DNA from: Acidobacteriota bacterium
GTDB lineage: Bacteria; Acidobacteriota; Terriglobia; Terriglobales; Acidobacteriaceae
Length of the DNA: 64,000 bases
Assembly: GCA_021781495.1 (NCBI GenBank)
Contig: JAJXWS010000002.1
Span: forward strand, 1 to 64,000
Direction of reading: 5' to 3'
The notes beneath the pieces were generated by a model that did no database searches, had not been told where the DNA came from, and was given only the letters and a program-made list of their open reading frames with translations. Within the stretch, counting starts at the first letter, position 1, and each line of letters opens with the position of its first letter. A program made the position numbers and the translations under genes. Below, in pieces: positions 8,440-17,150 of the stretch.

Positions 8440-9391
8440 GCAGCGCAGGGTCGTCCCTGTATTCCGTGGTCTGGCTGAGGTTCCCGCGGCCTTCGGCACC
8501 AGCGTGGCTTCGATTGGCAACTTTGACGGCGTGCACCGCGGCCACCAGCAGATTCTGTCGGCGACGGTGGACGAGGCCCGGCGCTTGCATGCGCGCGCCG
8601 TGGCCATCACGTTTGACCCGCACCCGGACAAGTTCTTGCGTCCCCACGACGCGCCTCAACTGCTGACGCCCCTCGAAGAGCGGTTGCGGCTGCTGGCCCT
8701 TACCGGAATCGATGCCACGCTCGTATTGCCCTTTGACACGGCGCTTGCTCATCTACCCGCACGTGAGTTTGTACGCCAGGTGCTGGCTGGCGCCTTGCAT
8801 GTGCGCGGCCTGCATGAAGGCGGAAACTTTCGCTTCGGCTATCGCGCCGAGGCGGGAGTTGCCGAGTTGCGGCAATTTGGCGAGGAGTACGGCTTTGCGC
8901 TGCATGTACACAGCGCAGTCCACGTGCATGGGCTGGAGGTATCCAGTTCTGCGGTGCGCGAACGCGTGTCGGCAGGGGACATGAAGTGCGCGCGCTGGAT
9001 GCTTGGCAGACCCTTCGAGGTGCGATCCACGCCGGCTCGGGGGCGGGGAATCGGCACGCGGCTGCTGGTTCCAACCGTGAATCTGGCGGCGTACAGCGGC
9101 CAGTTGCCGGCCTTCGGGGTGTACGTGACGCGGCTGACGGTGAACGGCCGATGCTTTCAGGCGGTGACGAATGTGGGCGACCGTCCCACATTCGGCGAGG
9201 CATCGTTTGCCGTGGAGTCGCACATTCTGGACTTTGAGCCGATCGATCTGGACGAAACGACGCCGGTGCAACTGGAGTTTCTGCTGCGCCTTCGTCCGGA
9301 GATGCAATGGCCCTCTCCCGAGGCGCTGAAGGCGCAGATCTTCAAGGATGTGGCGTGCGCAAAGCGGTACTTTCGGCTGGCGACGCGATAA
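8429..9391 (+). CDS. ribF: Bifunctional riboflavin kinase / FAD synthetase
   Basis: RibF phosphorylates riboflavin to FMN and adenylates FMN to FAD in the cytoplasm. The 320-residue length fits. The N-terminal nucleotidyltransferase domain shows GNFDGVHRGHQQIL and the ITFDPHPDKFL segment plus SSSAVRERV; the C-terminal kinase domain has GRGIGTRLLVPTVNL and the FGVYVTRL and TNVGDRPTFG motifs. The start at 8429 follows a GGGGGGA ribosome-binding stretch and overlaps the preceding gene. It gives a functional link to the flavin-transfer gene apbE nearby, though they are not in one operon. Confidence 0.95.
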   Translation: MSTEQRRVVPVFRGLAEVPAAFGTSVASIGNFDGVHRGHQQILSATVDEARRLHARAVAITFDPHPDKFLRPHDAPQLLTPLEERLRLLALTGIDATLVLPFDTALAHLPAREFVRQVLAGALHVRGLHEGGNFRFGYRAEAGVAELRQFGEEYGFALHVHSAVHVHGLEVSSSAVRERVSAGDMKCARWMLGRPFEVRSTPARGRGIGTRLLVPTVNLAAYSGQLPAFGVYVTRLTVNGRCFQAVTNVGDRPTFGEASFAVESHILDFEPIDLDETTPVQLEFLLRLRPEMQWPSPEALKAQIFKDVACAKRYFRLATR

Positions 9392-9393
9392 GG

Positions 9394-9416
9394 CCTGCTC
9401 TCGTCTGCGGAGCAGG
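9394..9416. terminator. Hairpin between convergent ribF and PBP1A genes
   Basis: CCTGCTC (9394-9400) pairs perfectly with GAGCAGG (9410-9416) across a 9-base loop, three bases after the ribF stop. No T run follows, so it is a weak candidate for a shared transcription end. Confidence 0.33.
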
Positions 9417-9463
9417 GAGAATGGCCGTGTTGCAAGGCGTGCAATGACCAGTCTCGACTGGCT

Positions 9464-11893
9464 TCAGAGCTGCTTCCCGGTCTGTTTGGGCCTGGAGCGC
9501 GCGGTGGGATCTTCCGGCACAGGGTTGGTCGTGACTTTGTGCGGAGCGGGTGTCGCTGGCTTGGCAGGCAGCGGGAGTTGCTTGCCAAGCGGACTGCTGC
9601 CGGCAGCTGCTCCGGGCTGAGCTGTCGCGGCGGTCCTGGCTTGCTGCGTCGTGTCCTCCGGCTCATCGCCAAGAAATTGTTCATTGGGGCTGTTGGCGAT
9701 GGCGGCGCGCATGAACGTCATCCAGATGGGCAGGGCCGCGCGAGCCCCTGTCTCCTTTTCGCCGAGTGACTGCCGGCTGTCATAGCCGACCCAGACACCG
9801 CAGGTGATGGAGGGAGAAAAGCCGAGGAACCATGCGTCTGTAAAGTCGCTGGTGGTGCCGGTTTTTCCGCCCAGGGGGTGGTTGAGCTGCGCGGCCGCGG
9901 CTCCCGTGCCGTGAGCGGTAACGCCGCGCAACAGCGTCATCATGGAGCGGGCCGTCTGCTCGCTGATGACTTCGTCAATCTCCGGCCGGTCCTGCCACAG
10001 GGTGATGCCCTCGTAGTTGGAGACCTTCCGGATCAGGCGCGGAGTCACGCGGATGCCGTCGTTGGGAAATACGGAGTATGAGTTGACCTGCTGCTCCAGC
10101 GTAATCTCCGCCGCGCCCAGTGCAATGGGGAGATACGGCGGAATGTCGGTGGTCACACCGAAGCGGTGGGCCATGTCAATCACCTTGTGGATGCCCACGC
10201 GCGCGGCAAGCTTGACGGCTGGAACGTTGCGCGACTCGGCGAAGGCGGTGGCCAGCGTCATCGCTCCCTTGAAGTCGTTCTCGTAGTCGTGCGGAGCGTA
10301 GCCGCCAAAGTTGACGGGCGCATCGACAATAATGTCGGTCGGCTTGGCTCCCAGCTCCATGGCCGTGGTGTAGACGTAAGGCTTAAAGCTGGAGCCGGTC
10401 TGCCGCTCAGCCTGCGTGGCCCGGTTGAACTGCGAGAGCTGGAAGTCGCGGCCGCCCACCATGGCCAGCACATCGCCGGTGGTGTTATCCATGGCAAGCA
10501 GCGATCCCTGGGCTCCGGAGTCCTGCTCGAGTGTGGCGCGCCGGGCGGTCCCCTCCATGGCGCTGGTCAGGTGGACGTAAATGATATCGCCCGGTTTCAC
10601 GAGCGCATCGGCGTAGCGCTGCCCGGTCCATTGCCAGTCCGGGGGCAGCATCATCACCTGGTTGTCGCCGACCCGGGCCAGAATCTCAAGCGGCAGAACA
10701 CGCGTCACCACGGCATGCACGTAGTCGTCGGGGCCGTACTTCAAAGCCCAGTCGGGATGCTTGTACTCCTCGATGGTGAGGCCGGCTGCGAGCACGTTCT
10801 CCAGCTTGCCGGTCCAGCCCTTGCGCCGCTCATAGGTGGCCAGGCCGTCCAGCACGGCGCGGTTTGCGGTCCGTTGCAGGTCAAGATCGAGGGTGGTCTC
10901 CACGCGCAGGCCCGCTTCATGCACCTCCTCTGTGCCAAAGCGCTTTTCGAGCTCACGGCGAACCTCTTCCTGGAACCAGGGGGCAAGCGACGCGTCGGGC
11001 TGCGAGAGGTGCAGGCCAAGCGGAGACTGGCGGGCCTGCTCGGCCTGCTGGTGAGAGATGACGCCGTCGGATTCCATCTCGCTGAGGACGAGATTGCGGC
11101 GGCGAAGGCACTTCTCCGGATTGAGCAGGGGCGAGTACGCCACGGGGCCCTTGGGCAATCCGGCGAGCAATGCCGCCTCGGTCAGATTCAGTTCCCTGGC
11201 GTGCTTGGAGAAGTAGAACTCCGATGCTGCTTCGAAGCCGTACATTCCGCTGCCCAGGTATATCTGGTTCCCGTAGAGGGTAAAGATCTGCTGCTTGGTA
11301 AAAGTGCGCTCAATCTGGATGGCGAGAAACGCTTCCTGAATCTTGCGGGTGACGGTACGCTCTGACGACAGGAAAAGGTTGCGCGCCAGCTGCATGGTGA
11401 GCGTGGAAGCCCCCTGGGAGCGGCCGTGACTGCGCAGGTCGTGGAAGAGCGCGCCGGCAATGCGGAAGACGTTCACGCCCCAGTGCGATTCAAAGTTCTT
11501 GTCCTCAATGGAGAGCACCGCCTGGCGCAGGATGGGCGCGAAGTCGTCGTAGTTGACGACGATGCGGCGCTGCAGGGCGAAGGAGCCCACTATGCGGCCT
11601 TTGCGGTCGTATAGATCCGTGGTGGTGGAGGGCCGGTAGCGCTCAAGATCGTGAATCTGGGGCAGATCGACGGAGTAGACCAGCATGAGCCCGGCCAGCG
11701 AGCCGGTGATGACCGCCAGCAGCAAAAGGGCGGCAAAGGCGATTTTGCCGGCGACCTTGCGGCGGCGATAGACGGGAATCGTCTCCGGGTCGAGCCGGTG
11801 CGTTCGGCCCAGGCCGCGCTGCGGAGAAGGCTGATGGGGGGTGGCAGCCAAGAGCTTCAGGCCTCGTGGGCACCTGGCAAACCTGCTGCGCAT
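9464..11893 (-). CDS. mrcA: Penicillin-binding protein 1A (transglycosylase/transpeptidase)
   Basis: A class A PBP of 809 residues that polymerises and crosslinks peptidoglycan at the outer face of the inner membrane. A basic cytoplasmic tail precedes one membrane segment (about 48-72). The GT51 glycosyltransferase domain has the EDxxF motif with catalytic Glu130 and GASTLTMQLARN. The transpeptidase domain has SSFK near residue 500, the SxN-type segment SRN and the KTGT motif in GGKTGTTSDFTDAW. The C-terminal tail is Ala/Pro/Gln-rich and probably disordered. The start ATG at 11893 gives a longer N-terminus than usual; a shorter start is possible. It lies downstream of the S41-like gene but 137 bases separate them. 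Confidence 0.94.
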   Translation of the reverse strand: MRSRFARCPRGLKLLAATPHQPSPQRGLGRTHRLDPETIPVYRRRKVAGKIAFAALLLLAVITGSLAGLMLVYSVDLPQIHDLERYRPSTTTDLYDRKGRIVGSFALQRRIVVNYDDFAPILRQAVLSIEDKNFESHWGVNVFRIAGALFHDLRSHGRSQGASTLTMQLARNLFLSSERTVTRKIQEAFLAIQIERTFTKQQIFTLYGNQIYLGSGMYGFEAASEFYFSKHARELNLTEAALLAGLPKGPVAYSPLLNPEKCLRRRNLVLSEMESDGVISHQQAEQARQSPLGLHLSQPDASLAPWFQEEVRRELEKRFGTEEVHEAGLRVETTLDLDLQRTANRAVLDGLATYERRKGWTGKLENVLAAGLTIEEYKHPDWALKYGPDDYVHAVVTRVLPLEILARVGDNQVMMLPPDWQWTGQRYADALVKPGDIIYVHLTSAMEGTARRATLEQDSGAQGSLLAMDNTTGDVLAMVGGRDFQLSQFNRATQAERQTGSSFKPYVYTTAMELGAKPTDIIVDAPVNFGGYAPHDYENDFKGAMTLATAFAESRNVPAVKLAARVGIHKVIDMAHRFGVTTDIPPYLPIALGAAEITLEQQVNSYSVFPNDGIRVTPRLIRKVSNYEGITLWQDRPEIDEVISEQTARSMMTLLRGVTAHGTGAAAAQLNHPLGGKTGTTSDFTDAWFLGFSPSITCGVWVGYDSRQSLGEKETGARAALPIWMTFMRAAIANSPNEQFLGDEPEDTTQQARTAATAQPGAAAGSSPLGKQLPLPAKPATPAPHKVTTNPVPEDPTARSRPKQTGKQL

Positions 11894-12030
11894 CAGTGCC
11901 GGAAAGCGGCCCCGGACATGGAATCAAAGGACCGCTACAGCCTCAGGCTAGCACGGTTCCGCACGGAACGCAGGTCACGAACGGAACGCGCGTACCATGC
12001 GATGCAATTGCAGGACGATGGGTGGAGCGA

Positions 12031-13269
12031 TCAGCTGTTCTTGGCCTTCAGCAATTGCAGAGCCTTGTCGAGCACCTCATCCGTTTTGGGAACCGACCGG
12101 ACGATATCGAAGTCATCTTCCGTTGAGGCGCCCACCAGAACATTCGGCGTGACGGCCTCATCCTGAATCTTCTTGCCGTCTGGCCCTTCGTACTTTGCCA
12201 CGGTCAGCAGCAGCGCAGCGCCATCCGGCATTTCGATGGTCTTCTGCACTGAGCCTTCGCCGAACGTGCGCTCGCCCACAACGTCTCCGCGCTTGGCGCC
12301 CTCAATGGCCGCCGCGGTCAGTTCGGCCGCGCCAAAGGTGCCGCGGTTGACGATGACGGACATGGGCGCACTGGTCATAAAGGTGGCCGGATCTGCGGTG
12401 AAGGTCTGGCGCGGATACTTCTGGCCTTCCAGCGTGGCCATTGTGCCCTGGTTCAGGAAAAAGTTGGCCAGCCGCAGCCCCTGGGCCGCATCGCCCTGGG
12501 AGCAATCCCGCAGGTCAAGCAGGATCTTCTCTGACTTGCCGGCGGTCTTGAGCTTGGCGGCAATGGCGTCTACGCGGGCCGCCGTGAGCACGCCTGGCTT
12601 GAGGTAAAGAATGGTGGAGTTCTCGTACTGCTGCTCATTCATCGCCGGGGGCGTAAGGATGGCGCGCTGGAGTACGAGCTTGTCCGGCTCCGGCTTGCGC
12701 TGGCGCACCAGCGATAACTCAACGTTGGTGCTCTGTTTGCCTTCCAGCATGAGCCGGATGACGGCCAGCGACATTTCGCGCGTGGAGTGCCCGGCAATGG
12801 ATTCAATCACGTCGCCATCTGCGATGTGATTGCTGTCCGCAGGAGATCCCGGCTGCACGCTGACCACCGTGGCATAGCCGAAGCGCTTGGAAACAGTGAT
12901 GCCGATCTGGCCCACACCGGTTGTGGGGCGCGCCTTATAAACGCTGTATTCGCTTGGGGTTAGATAGCTCGAATCCGAGTCCAGCGACTCCAGAAGGCCG
13001 TGCAGAGCGCCGTTGGTCACATCGCTGATGTTGGGCTCCGTGACATAGTCGCTCTTGATTCGCTTGAGCACCTCGGCGTAGACCCGCATCTGTCTGTACG
13101 CGCCATCCTGATCGCCGCCGGCGTGAACGCCGAAGAGGCCGAACTGGCCAAGGGCGAAGCCCAGCCCGAGGGTTGCAAAGATGGCAACGGCAAGAACGAA
13201 TACAAAACGCTGGAAGAATCGGGACACACACACCACCGGGACGGCCCCATGGGGAAACAGGCCGCACAC
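12031..13269 (-). CDS. S41 (Ctp/Tsp) peptidase-like protein lacking catalytic Ser and Lys
   Basis: A 412-residue protein with a signal anchor (about 18-45), a PDZ domain (GVGQIGITVSKRFG to SLVRQ) and an S41 C-terminal-processing-peptidase fold. The catalytic Ser position of the usual SASASE motif is Gly313 (TFGAAE) and the catalytic Lys of TFGKG is Glu338 (TFGEG); the two are 25 residues apart, as Ser430 and Lys455 are in E. coli Tsp. The protein therefore cannot use the Ser-Lys dyad. The fold, PDZ and length are otherwise intact, suggesting a retained binding or adaptor role in the envelope. The start is GTG; shorter GTG starts near the hydrophobic segment are equally possible. Confidence 0.88.
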   Translation of the reverse strand: MCGLFPHGAVPVVCVSRFFQRFVFVLAVAIFATLGLGFALGQFGLFGVHAGGDQDGAYRQMRVYAEVLKRIKSDYVTEPNISDVTNGALHGLLESLDSDSSYLTPSEYSVYKARPTTGVGQIGITVSKRFGYATVVSVQPGSPADSNHIADGDVIESIAGHSTREMSLAVIRLMLEGKQSTNVELSLVRQRKPEPDKLVLQRAILTPPAMNEQQYENSTILYLKPGVLTAARVDAIAAKLKTAGKSEKILLDLRDCSQGDAAQGLRLANFFLNQGTMATLEGQKYPRQTFTADPATFMTSAPMSVIVNRGTFGAAELTAAAIEGAKRGDVVGERTFGEGSVQKTIEMPDGAALLLTVAKYEGPDGKKIQDEAVTPNVLVGASTEDDFDIVRSVPKTDEVLDKALQLLKAKNS

Positions 13270-13340
13270 TCTTATAGACGCAATGATATCGCAAGGGGTG
13301 GCTGGATGACTTGCAGGGAAATCGTGCCCGCCGGGGAGAC

Positions 13341-13417
13341 TGGTGGCGGAGGGCGGGATCGAACCGCCGACCTACGGGTTATGAATCCGTCGCTCTAACC
13401 ATCTGAGCTACTCCGCC
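13341..13417 (-). tRNA. tRNA-Met (anticodon CAU), 3' CCA encoded
   Basis: Reading the minus strand gives a full cloverleaf of 77 bases: acceptor stem GGCGGAG / CTCCGCC (7 perfect pairs), D-arm GCTCAGATGGTTAGAGC, anticodon loop TTCATAA with CAT, T-arm with GGTTCGATCCC, discriminator A and a genomic CCA. The G1-C72 pair excludes the initiator type. The last pair of the anticodon stem is an A-C mismatch. CAU could also be tRNA-Ile2 (lysidine-modified C34); elongator Met is favoured by overall resemblance but not proved. Confidence 0.93.
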
Positions 13418-13545
13418 GGGAGTGGCATGCTGTGACCAGCGCGCCTATCTAGATGATACGGATGGTTGAAGTTGAGGTCAAACGGGGGCGGCAGTGCCGC
13501 GTGACAGGATGAAGGCGGAACGCCTGTTCCTGTAGACTCGCCTGC

Positions 13546-14283
13546 ATGAGCAAGTTACGAATTGCCGGGGTGATTCCGGCCCGGCTCCACTCCACCCGGT
13601 TGAGCCGCAAGGTGTTACGACCGATTGCAGGGCGGCCCATGGTGGAGTGGGTATGGCGGGCGGCGAAGGCATGCCCCCAGATGGATTCGGTTGTGGTGGC
13701 GACGGACTCAGAGGAAGTGGCAGCCACATGCCGGGAGCGCGCCATACCCGTGGTGATGACGTCACCGGAGTGCCAGAGCGGCTCTGACCGCGTGTACGAG
13801 GTGGCAAAGCAAACGGATGCAGATGTTTACGTCAATATCCAGGGAGACGAGCCAACCTTGACGCCGGATTTTTTTGAGCCGTTGCTGGCTCTGTTTGACC
13901 GGCCTGAGGTGGAGGTGACCACGCTGGCGGTACCTTGCCCGCAGGAGGAATTCTCCAATCCCAATGCCGTCAAGGTGGTTACGGCATTGGATGGACGTGC
14001 GCTGTATTTCTCGCGGGCGACGATTCCGTTTGATCGCGACGGTGGCGGGTTTGCCGGATACAAGAAGCATCTGGGCATCTACGCCTACCGAAAAGCCGCG
14101 CTGGAGCGATTTGCGGCCCTGGCTCCTTCGCCCCTGGAACGGGTGGAAAAGCTGGAGCAACTGCGGCTGCTGGAGAACGGTATCGCCCTGTACGTCGCAG
14201 ACGCGCCAGCCGATACGATTGGCGTGGATACGGAAGCGGATCTGGTGCGTGCCCAGGCCGTGCTGGAAGACCGCGCGAAGTAG
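13546..14283 (+). CDS. kdsB: 3-deoxy-manno-octulosonate cytidylyltransferase (CMP-Kdo synthetase)
   Basis: KdsB activates Kdo with CTP to CMP-Kdo for the lipopolysaccharide inner core. The 245-residue length and motifs fit: VIPARLHSTRLSRKVL at the N-terminus (nucleotide-binding), QSGSDRVYEV, YVNIQGDEP, HLGIYAYRK and the C-terminal LEQLRLLENG and GVDTEADL. It is preceded by the tRNA gene and read away from the S41-like gene. Its presence indicates a Gram-negative envelope with LPS. It is a single gene with no other Kdo genes beside it, as is common. Confidence 0.96.
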   Translation: MSKLRIAGVIPARLHSTRLSRKVLRPIAGRPMVEWVWRAAKACPQMDSVVVATDSEEVAATCRERAIPVVMTSPECQSGSDRVYEVAKQTDADVYVNIQGDEPTLTPDFFEPLLALFDRPEVEVTTLAVPCPQEEFSNPNAVKVVTALDGRALYFSRATIPFDRDGGGFAGYKKHLGIYAYRKAALERFAALAPSPLERVEKLEQLRLLENGIALYVADAPADTIGVDTEADLVRAQAVLEDRAK

Positions 14284-14353
14284 CTCGTGCCTGGCGTGCC
14301 CAGCTGAATTGCGAGCAAGAAACGGATAGCACCGGGCTTGCGGATCGGCGACT

Positions 14354-15469
14354 ATGGCCTCTGTGAGCAGGAGTCTTGTAGACGTGAACAAAGCTGACAG
14401 CAACGCCGTTCTGGACGAAGCGACCGCGTGGGGGCAGATTCTCCGCAGAGACAAGCAAGCGGAGTTTTTCTACGGGGTTATGACGACGGGCGTATTTTGC
14501 CGGCCGGGCTGCAAAAGCCGGCTACCGCTTCGGCAGAATGTGCGATTCTTTGAAACTGCGGCGCAGGCGATGGCGGCTGGACTTCGGCCATGCAAGCGGT
14601 GCGCGCCTGCCACGACGGAGGTTGCGGATCCGCTGGAGCAGGTTCTGACGTATCTGGAAGCACGTGTCGATGAGCCGGTGCGCCTGGAGGAACTGGGCAG
14701 AATCGCGGGCCTGAGTCCTTTTACGGTGCAGCGCCAGTTTCGAGCCCGGATGGGAGTAAGTCCGCTGCAGTATCAAAGAGCGTTACGTGCGGGCAAGCTG
14801 CGCGACGCGCTCCGGCAGGGAGGCAGTGTGACGGACGCAATTTATACGGCTGGCTTCGGTTCGTCGAGCCGTGGCTACGAAGGCGCCCAACTGGGGATGC
14901 CCCCCGCCCGATTCGCACAGGGCGGCAAGGGCGAGCTGATTCGCCTCACCACCGCCAATTCACAGTTTGGCTGGCTGGTGGTGGGCGCAACAGAACGCGG
15001 ACTGTGCTGGCTGGCACTTGGAAAGACCTCCGCAGAGGCTGAGGCAAGCCTGAGTGCAGAGTTTGCTGAAGCAACTTTGAAGCGCGATGAGGGGCTGAAG
15101 ACGCTAGTCGAGGCTGCGCTGCGCGAGGTTGAGAGCGGGACGCCGCCGGGGCCTGAGACTCCGTTGGATCTGCGTGGCACGGCCTTCCAACTGCGCGTGT
15201 GGCAGGCTCTTCGCAGGATTCCGCGAGGCGAAACGCGGAGCTACAGTGAGTTGGCAAGAGAACTCGGCGAGCCGAAGGCCACGCGCGCGGTGGCGCGAGC
15301 CTGTGCCATGAATCGCGTGGCGCTTGTTGTGCCGTGCCATCGCGTTGTCGGCGCAAATGGATCGTTGACTGGATATCGATGGGGCGTGGAGCGCAAGCGG
15401 AGGATACTCGAGGCTGAGTGCGGCAAAAGCATGGACTCAACGCTTTCTGGGCAGCGCCGCTTAAGTTGA
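14354..15469 (+). CDS. ada: Ada-type bifunctional DNA repair methyltransferase / transcriptional activator
   Basis: Ada removes methyl groups from O6-methylguanine and phosphotriesters and, when methylated, activates the adaptive response. The 371-residue protein has the N-terminal zinc site Cys49, Cys53, Cys80, Cys83 (FCRPGCKSR and PCKRC), a central AraC-like helix-turn-helix region (LEELGRIAGLSPFTVQRQF), and the C-terminal MGMT domain with the acceptor Cys328 in VVPCHRVVG. All three modules are intact. It appears monocistronic, with 280 bases to the next gene and 70 bases after kdsB. Self-regulation by an Ada box is known for the family, but I could not identify one here. Confidence 0.95.
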   Translation: MASVSRSLVDVNKADSNAVLDEATAWGQILRRDKQAEFFYGVMTTGVFCRPGCKSRLPLRQNVRFFETAAQAMAAGLRPCKRCAPATTEVADPLEQVLTYLEARVDEPVRLEELGRIAGLSPFTVQRQFRARMGVSPLQYQRALRAGKLRDALRQGGSVTDAIYTAGFGSSSRGYEGAQLGMPPARFAQGGKGELIRLTTANSQFGWLVVGATERGLCWLALGKTSAEAEASLSAEFAEATLKRDEGLKTLVEAALREVESGTPPGPETPLDLRGTAFQLRVWQALRRIPRGETRSYSELARELGEPKATRAVARACAMNRVALVVPCHRVVGANGSLTGYRWGVERKRRILEAECGKSMDSTLSGQRRLS

Positions 15470-15750
15470 AATCGTCTCAAGCAATTTTGCTGTTATTTGC
15501 TGCCCAGCATGTTGAGAGATGGATATCCCAATCCATGCGCCTTGCCTTGAGGGCAGGAGTTGCTTGTCGATATTCACTCCTGATGAAATACGCAGATTTG
15601 GTTGCATGCGGTCTGCGTGAGATTCGTTAACCTATATCTTCAGACGGCCAAGCCTATGTTCTTTTAGCGGATGTTCTCATCGCCGTTTCGAATGCAGGAT
15701 GGAAAGAGCGGTTGGCGGTTCAATAGATTTGTGCTCCGGAGGGGAGCGGA

Positions 15751-16689
15751 ATGGCCAGAAAGCGCATTACGATCATGTCTCCCTGCTATAACGAAGCGCT
15801 CAACGTGCGCGAGTTGCACAGCCGCATACGGGCTGTTGCCGAGCAGATGCCGGACTACATTTTTGAGCATTTGTTTATCGACAACGCCTCGACGGATGGC
15901 ACAGTGGATGTGCTGCGAGAGATGGCGGCGGAAGATGCAAACGTGAAAGTGATTGTGAATGCGCGCAACTTTGGCCATGTGCGCTCTCCCATGCACGCAT
16001 TTCTGCAGGCAGAGGGAGATGCCGTGGGGTGCATTGCCTCTGACCTGCAGGAACCTCCGGAGTTATTTGTCGAGATGATTCGCCAATGGGAGGCGGGATT
16101 CCCAATCGTGGCGGCAATCAAGAACACCAGCGAAGAGAACGGCCTGATGTATCGGCTGCGAACGGCCTATTATCGCCTGGTGGCGCGGCTGACGAACGTG
16201 GAGGTGTTGGAGCACTTCACCGGTTTTGGGTTGTACGATCGCGCAGTCGTGGAAGAGATTCGCAAGGGCTTTCGCGATCCGTATCCCTACTTCCGCGGGA
16301 TGATTGCCGAGCTGGGACTTCCTCATGCGAAGGTCTATTACAACCAGAAGCGTCGCGAGCGTGGCATAACAAAGAATAACTTCTACACGCTTTACGACAT
16401 GGCCATGCTGGGAATTACAAACCTGTCGAAGGTGCCGCTGCGCCTTGTCATCTTCGGAGGATTTATCTCGGCCTTGGTCAGCTTTATTCTCGGAGTCTTT
16501 TATCTGGTCTATAAGCTTGTGTTCTGGAGCAGCTTTACGGTTGGCGTGGCGCCACTGGTTCTTGGGCTTTTCTTTCTGGGCTCAGTCCAACTGATTGCTC
16601 TGGGTATCATCGGCGAGTACGTTGGATCGATTCACACGTTTGTGCTGAATCGCCCGCTGGTGACGGAGAAAGAACGAATCAACTGCTAG
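15751..16689 (+). CDS. GtrB-like / DPM1-type family 2 glycosyltransferase
   Basis: A 312-residue inverting GT2 enzyme that probably moves a sugar from a nucleotide donor to undecaprenyl phosphate at the cytoplasmic face. The N-terminal catalytic domain has SPCYNEALNVRELH, FIDNASTDGT and the metal/donor region IASDLQEPP; two C-terminal transmembrane segments (about 230-255 and 267-292) anchor it, the arrangement of GtrB and ArnC. A GtrA-type flippase follows 32 bases later, which supports a lipid-linked sugar transfer role. G+C content falls here relative to upstream genes. The sugar moved is not known; the CDP-sugar genes downstream are candidates to supply it. Confidence 0.9.
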   Translation: MARKRITIMSPCYNEALNVRELHSRIRAVAEQMPDYIFEHLFIDNASTDGTVDVLREMAAEDANVKVIVNARNFGHVRSPMHAFLQAEGDAVGCIASDLQEPPELFVEMIRQWEAGFPIVAAIKNTSEENGLMYRLRTAYYRLVARLTNVEVLEHFTGFGLYDRAVVEEIRKGFRDPYPYFRGMIAELGLPHAKVYYNQKRRERGITKNNFYTLYDMAMLGITNLSKVPLRLVIFGGFISALVSFILGVFYLVYKLVFWSSFTVGVAPLVLGLFFLGSVQLIALGIIGEYVGSIHTFVLNRPLVTEKERINC

Positions 16690-16721
16690 TCTGCTTTGCC
16701 TCCGCGTGACCTCATAAAAAT

Positions 16722-17144
16722 ATGCAAATGCCGCAACTGGGTCGTTATATTTTGGTCGGCGGGTTTAACACCGTATTCGGATACGGCCTGTTTGCCGTGT
16801 TGAATTGGACTTTACGAGGACTCGGTTCTTATAGCTATCTATATGCGGGATTCCTTGCCAACCTGATTGCAATTACAGTGGCATTTCTTGGGTATAAGTG
16901 GTTTGTATTTCACACGCGCGGTAACTATCTTAGCGAATGGATCAAGTGCGTGGGCGTATATGGCAGCAGCATGCTCTTGAATCTCGCGGGTCTGGCCGTA
17001 ATTGTCCCGATGTTACGGCACTACCTGAAGAGACCTGATTACGCGCCGTATCTGGGCGGTGCGCTACTGACAGTTGTTACCGTGTTATTGAGCTATTTGG
17101 GGCACAAGCATATCTCTTTTAAGAGAAGCGATACGGCACAATGA
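16722..17144 (+). CDS. GtrA family membrane protein
   Basis: A 140-residue protein with four predicted membrane segments, matching the GtrA family, which is thought to translocate undecaprenyl-phosphate-linked sugars across the inner membrane. It shows the family N-terminus (LGRYILVGGFNTVFGYGLFAVLNW) and NLIAITVAFLGYKWFVF. It is paired with the upstream GtrB-like transferase. It is markedly AT-rich: bases 16801-16860 contain only 26 G/C of 60. It ends six bases before the convergent SDR gene, so the transcripts meet head-on. Confidence 0.9.
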   Translation: MQMPQLGRYILVGGFNTVFGYGLFAVLNWTLRGLGSYSYLYAGFLANLIAITVAFLGYKWFVFHTRGNYLSEWIKCVGVYGSSMLLNLAGLAVIVPMLRHYLKRPDYAPYLGGALLTVVTVLLSYLGHKHISFKRSDTAQ

Positions 17145-17150
17145 TGCTAT

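Noticed and set aside
10166..11365. Plus-strand frame across the PBP1A gene
   Set aside because: The minus-strand PBP1A motifs (EDxxF, SSFK, KTGT) are decisive; the other frame has no domain.
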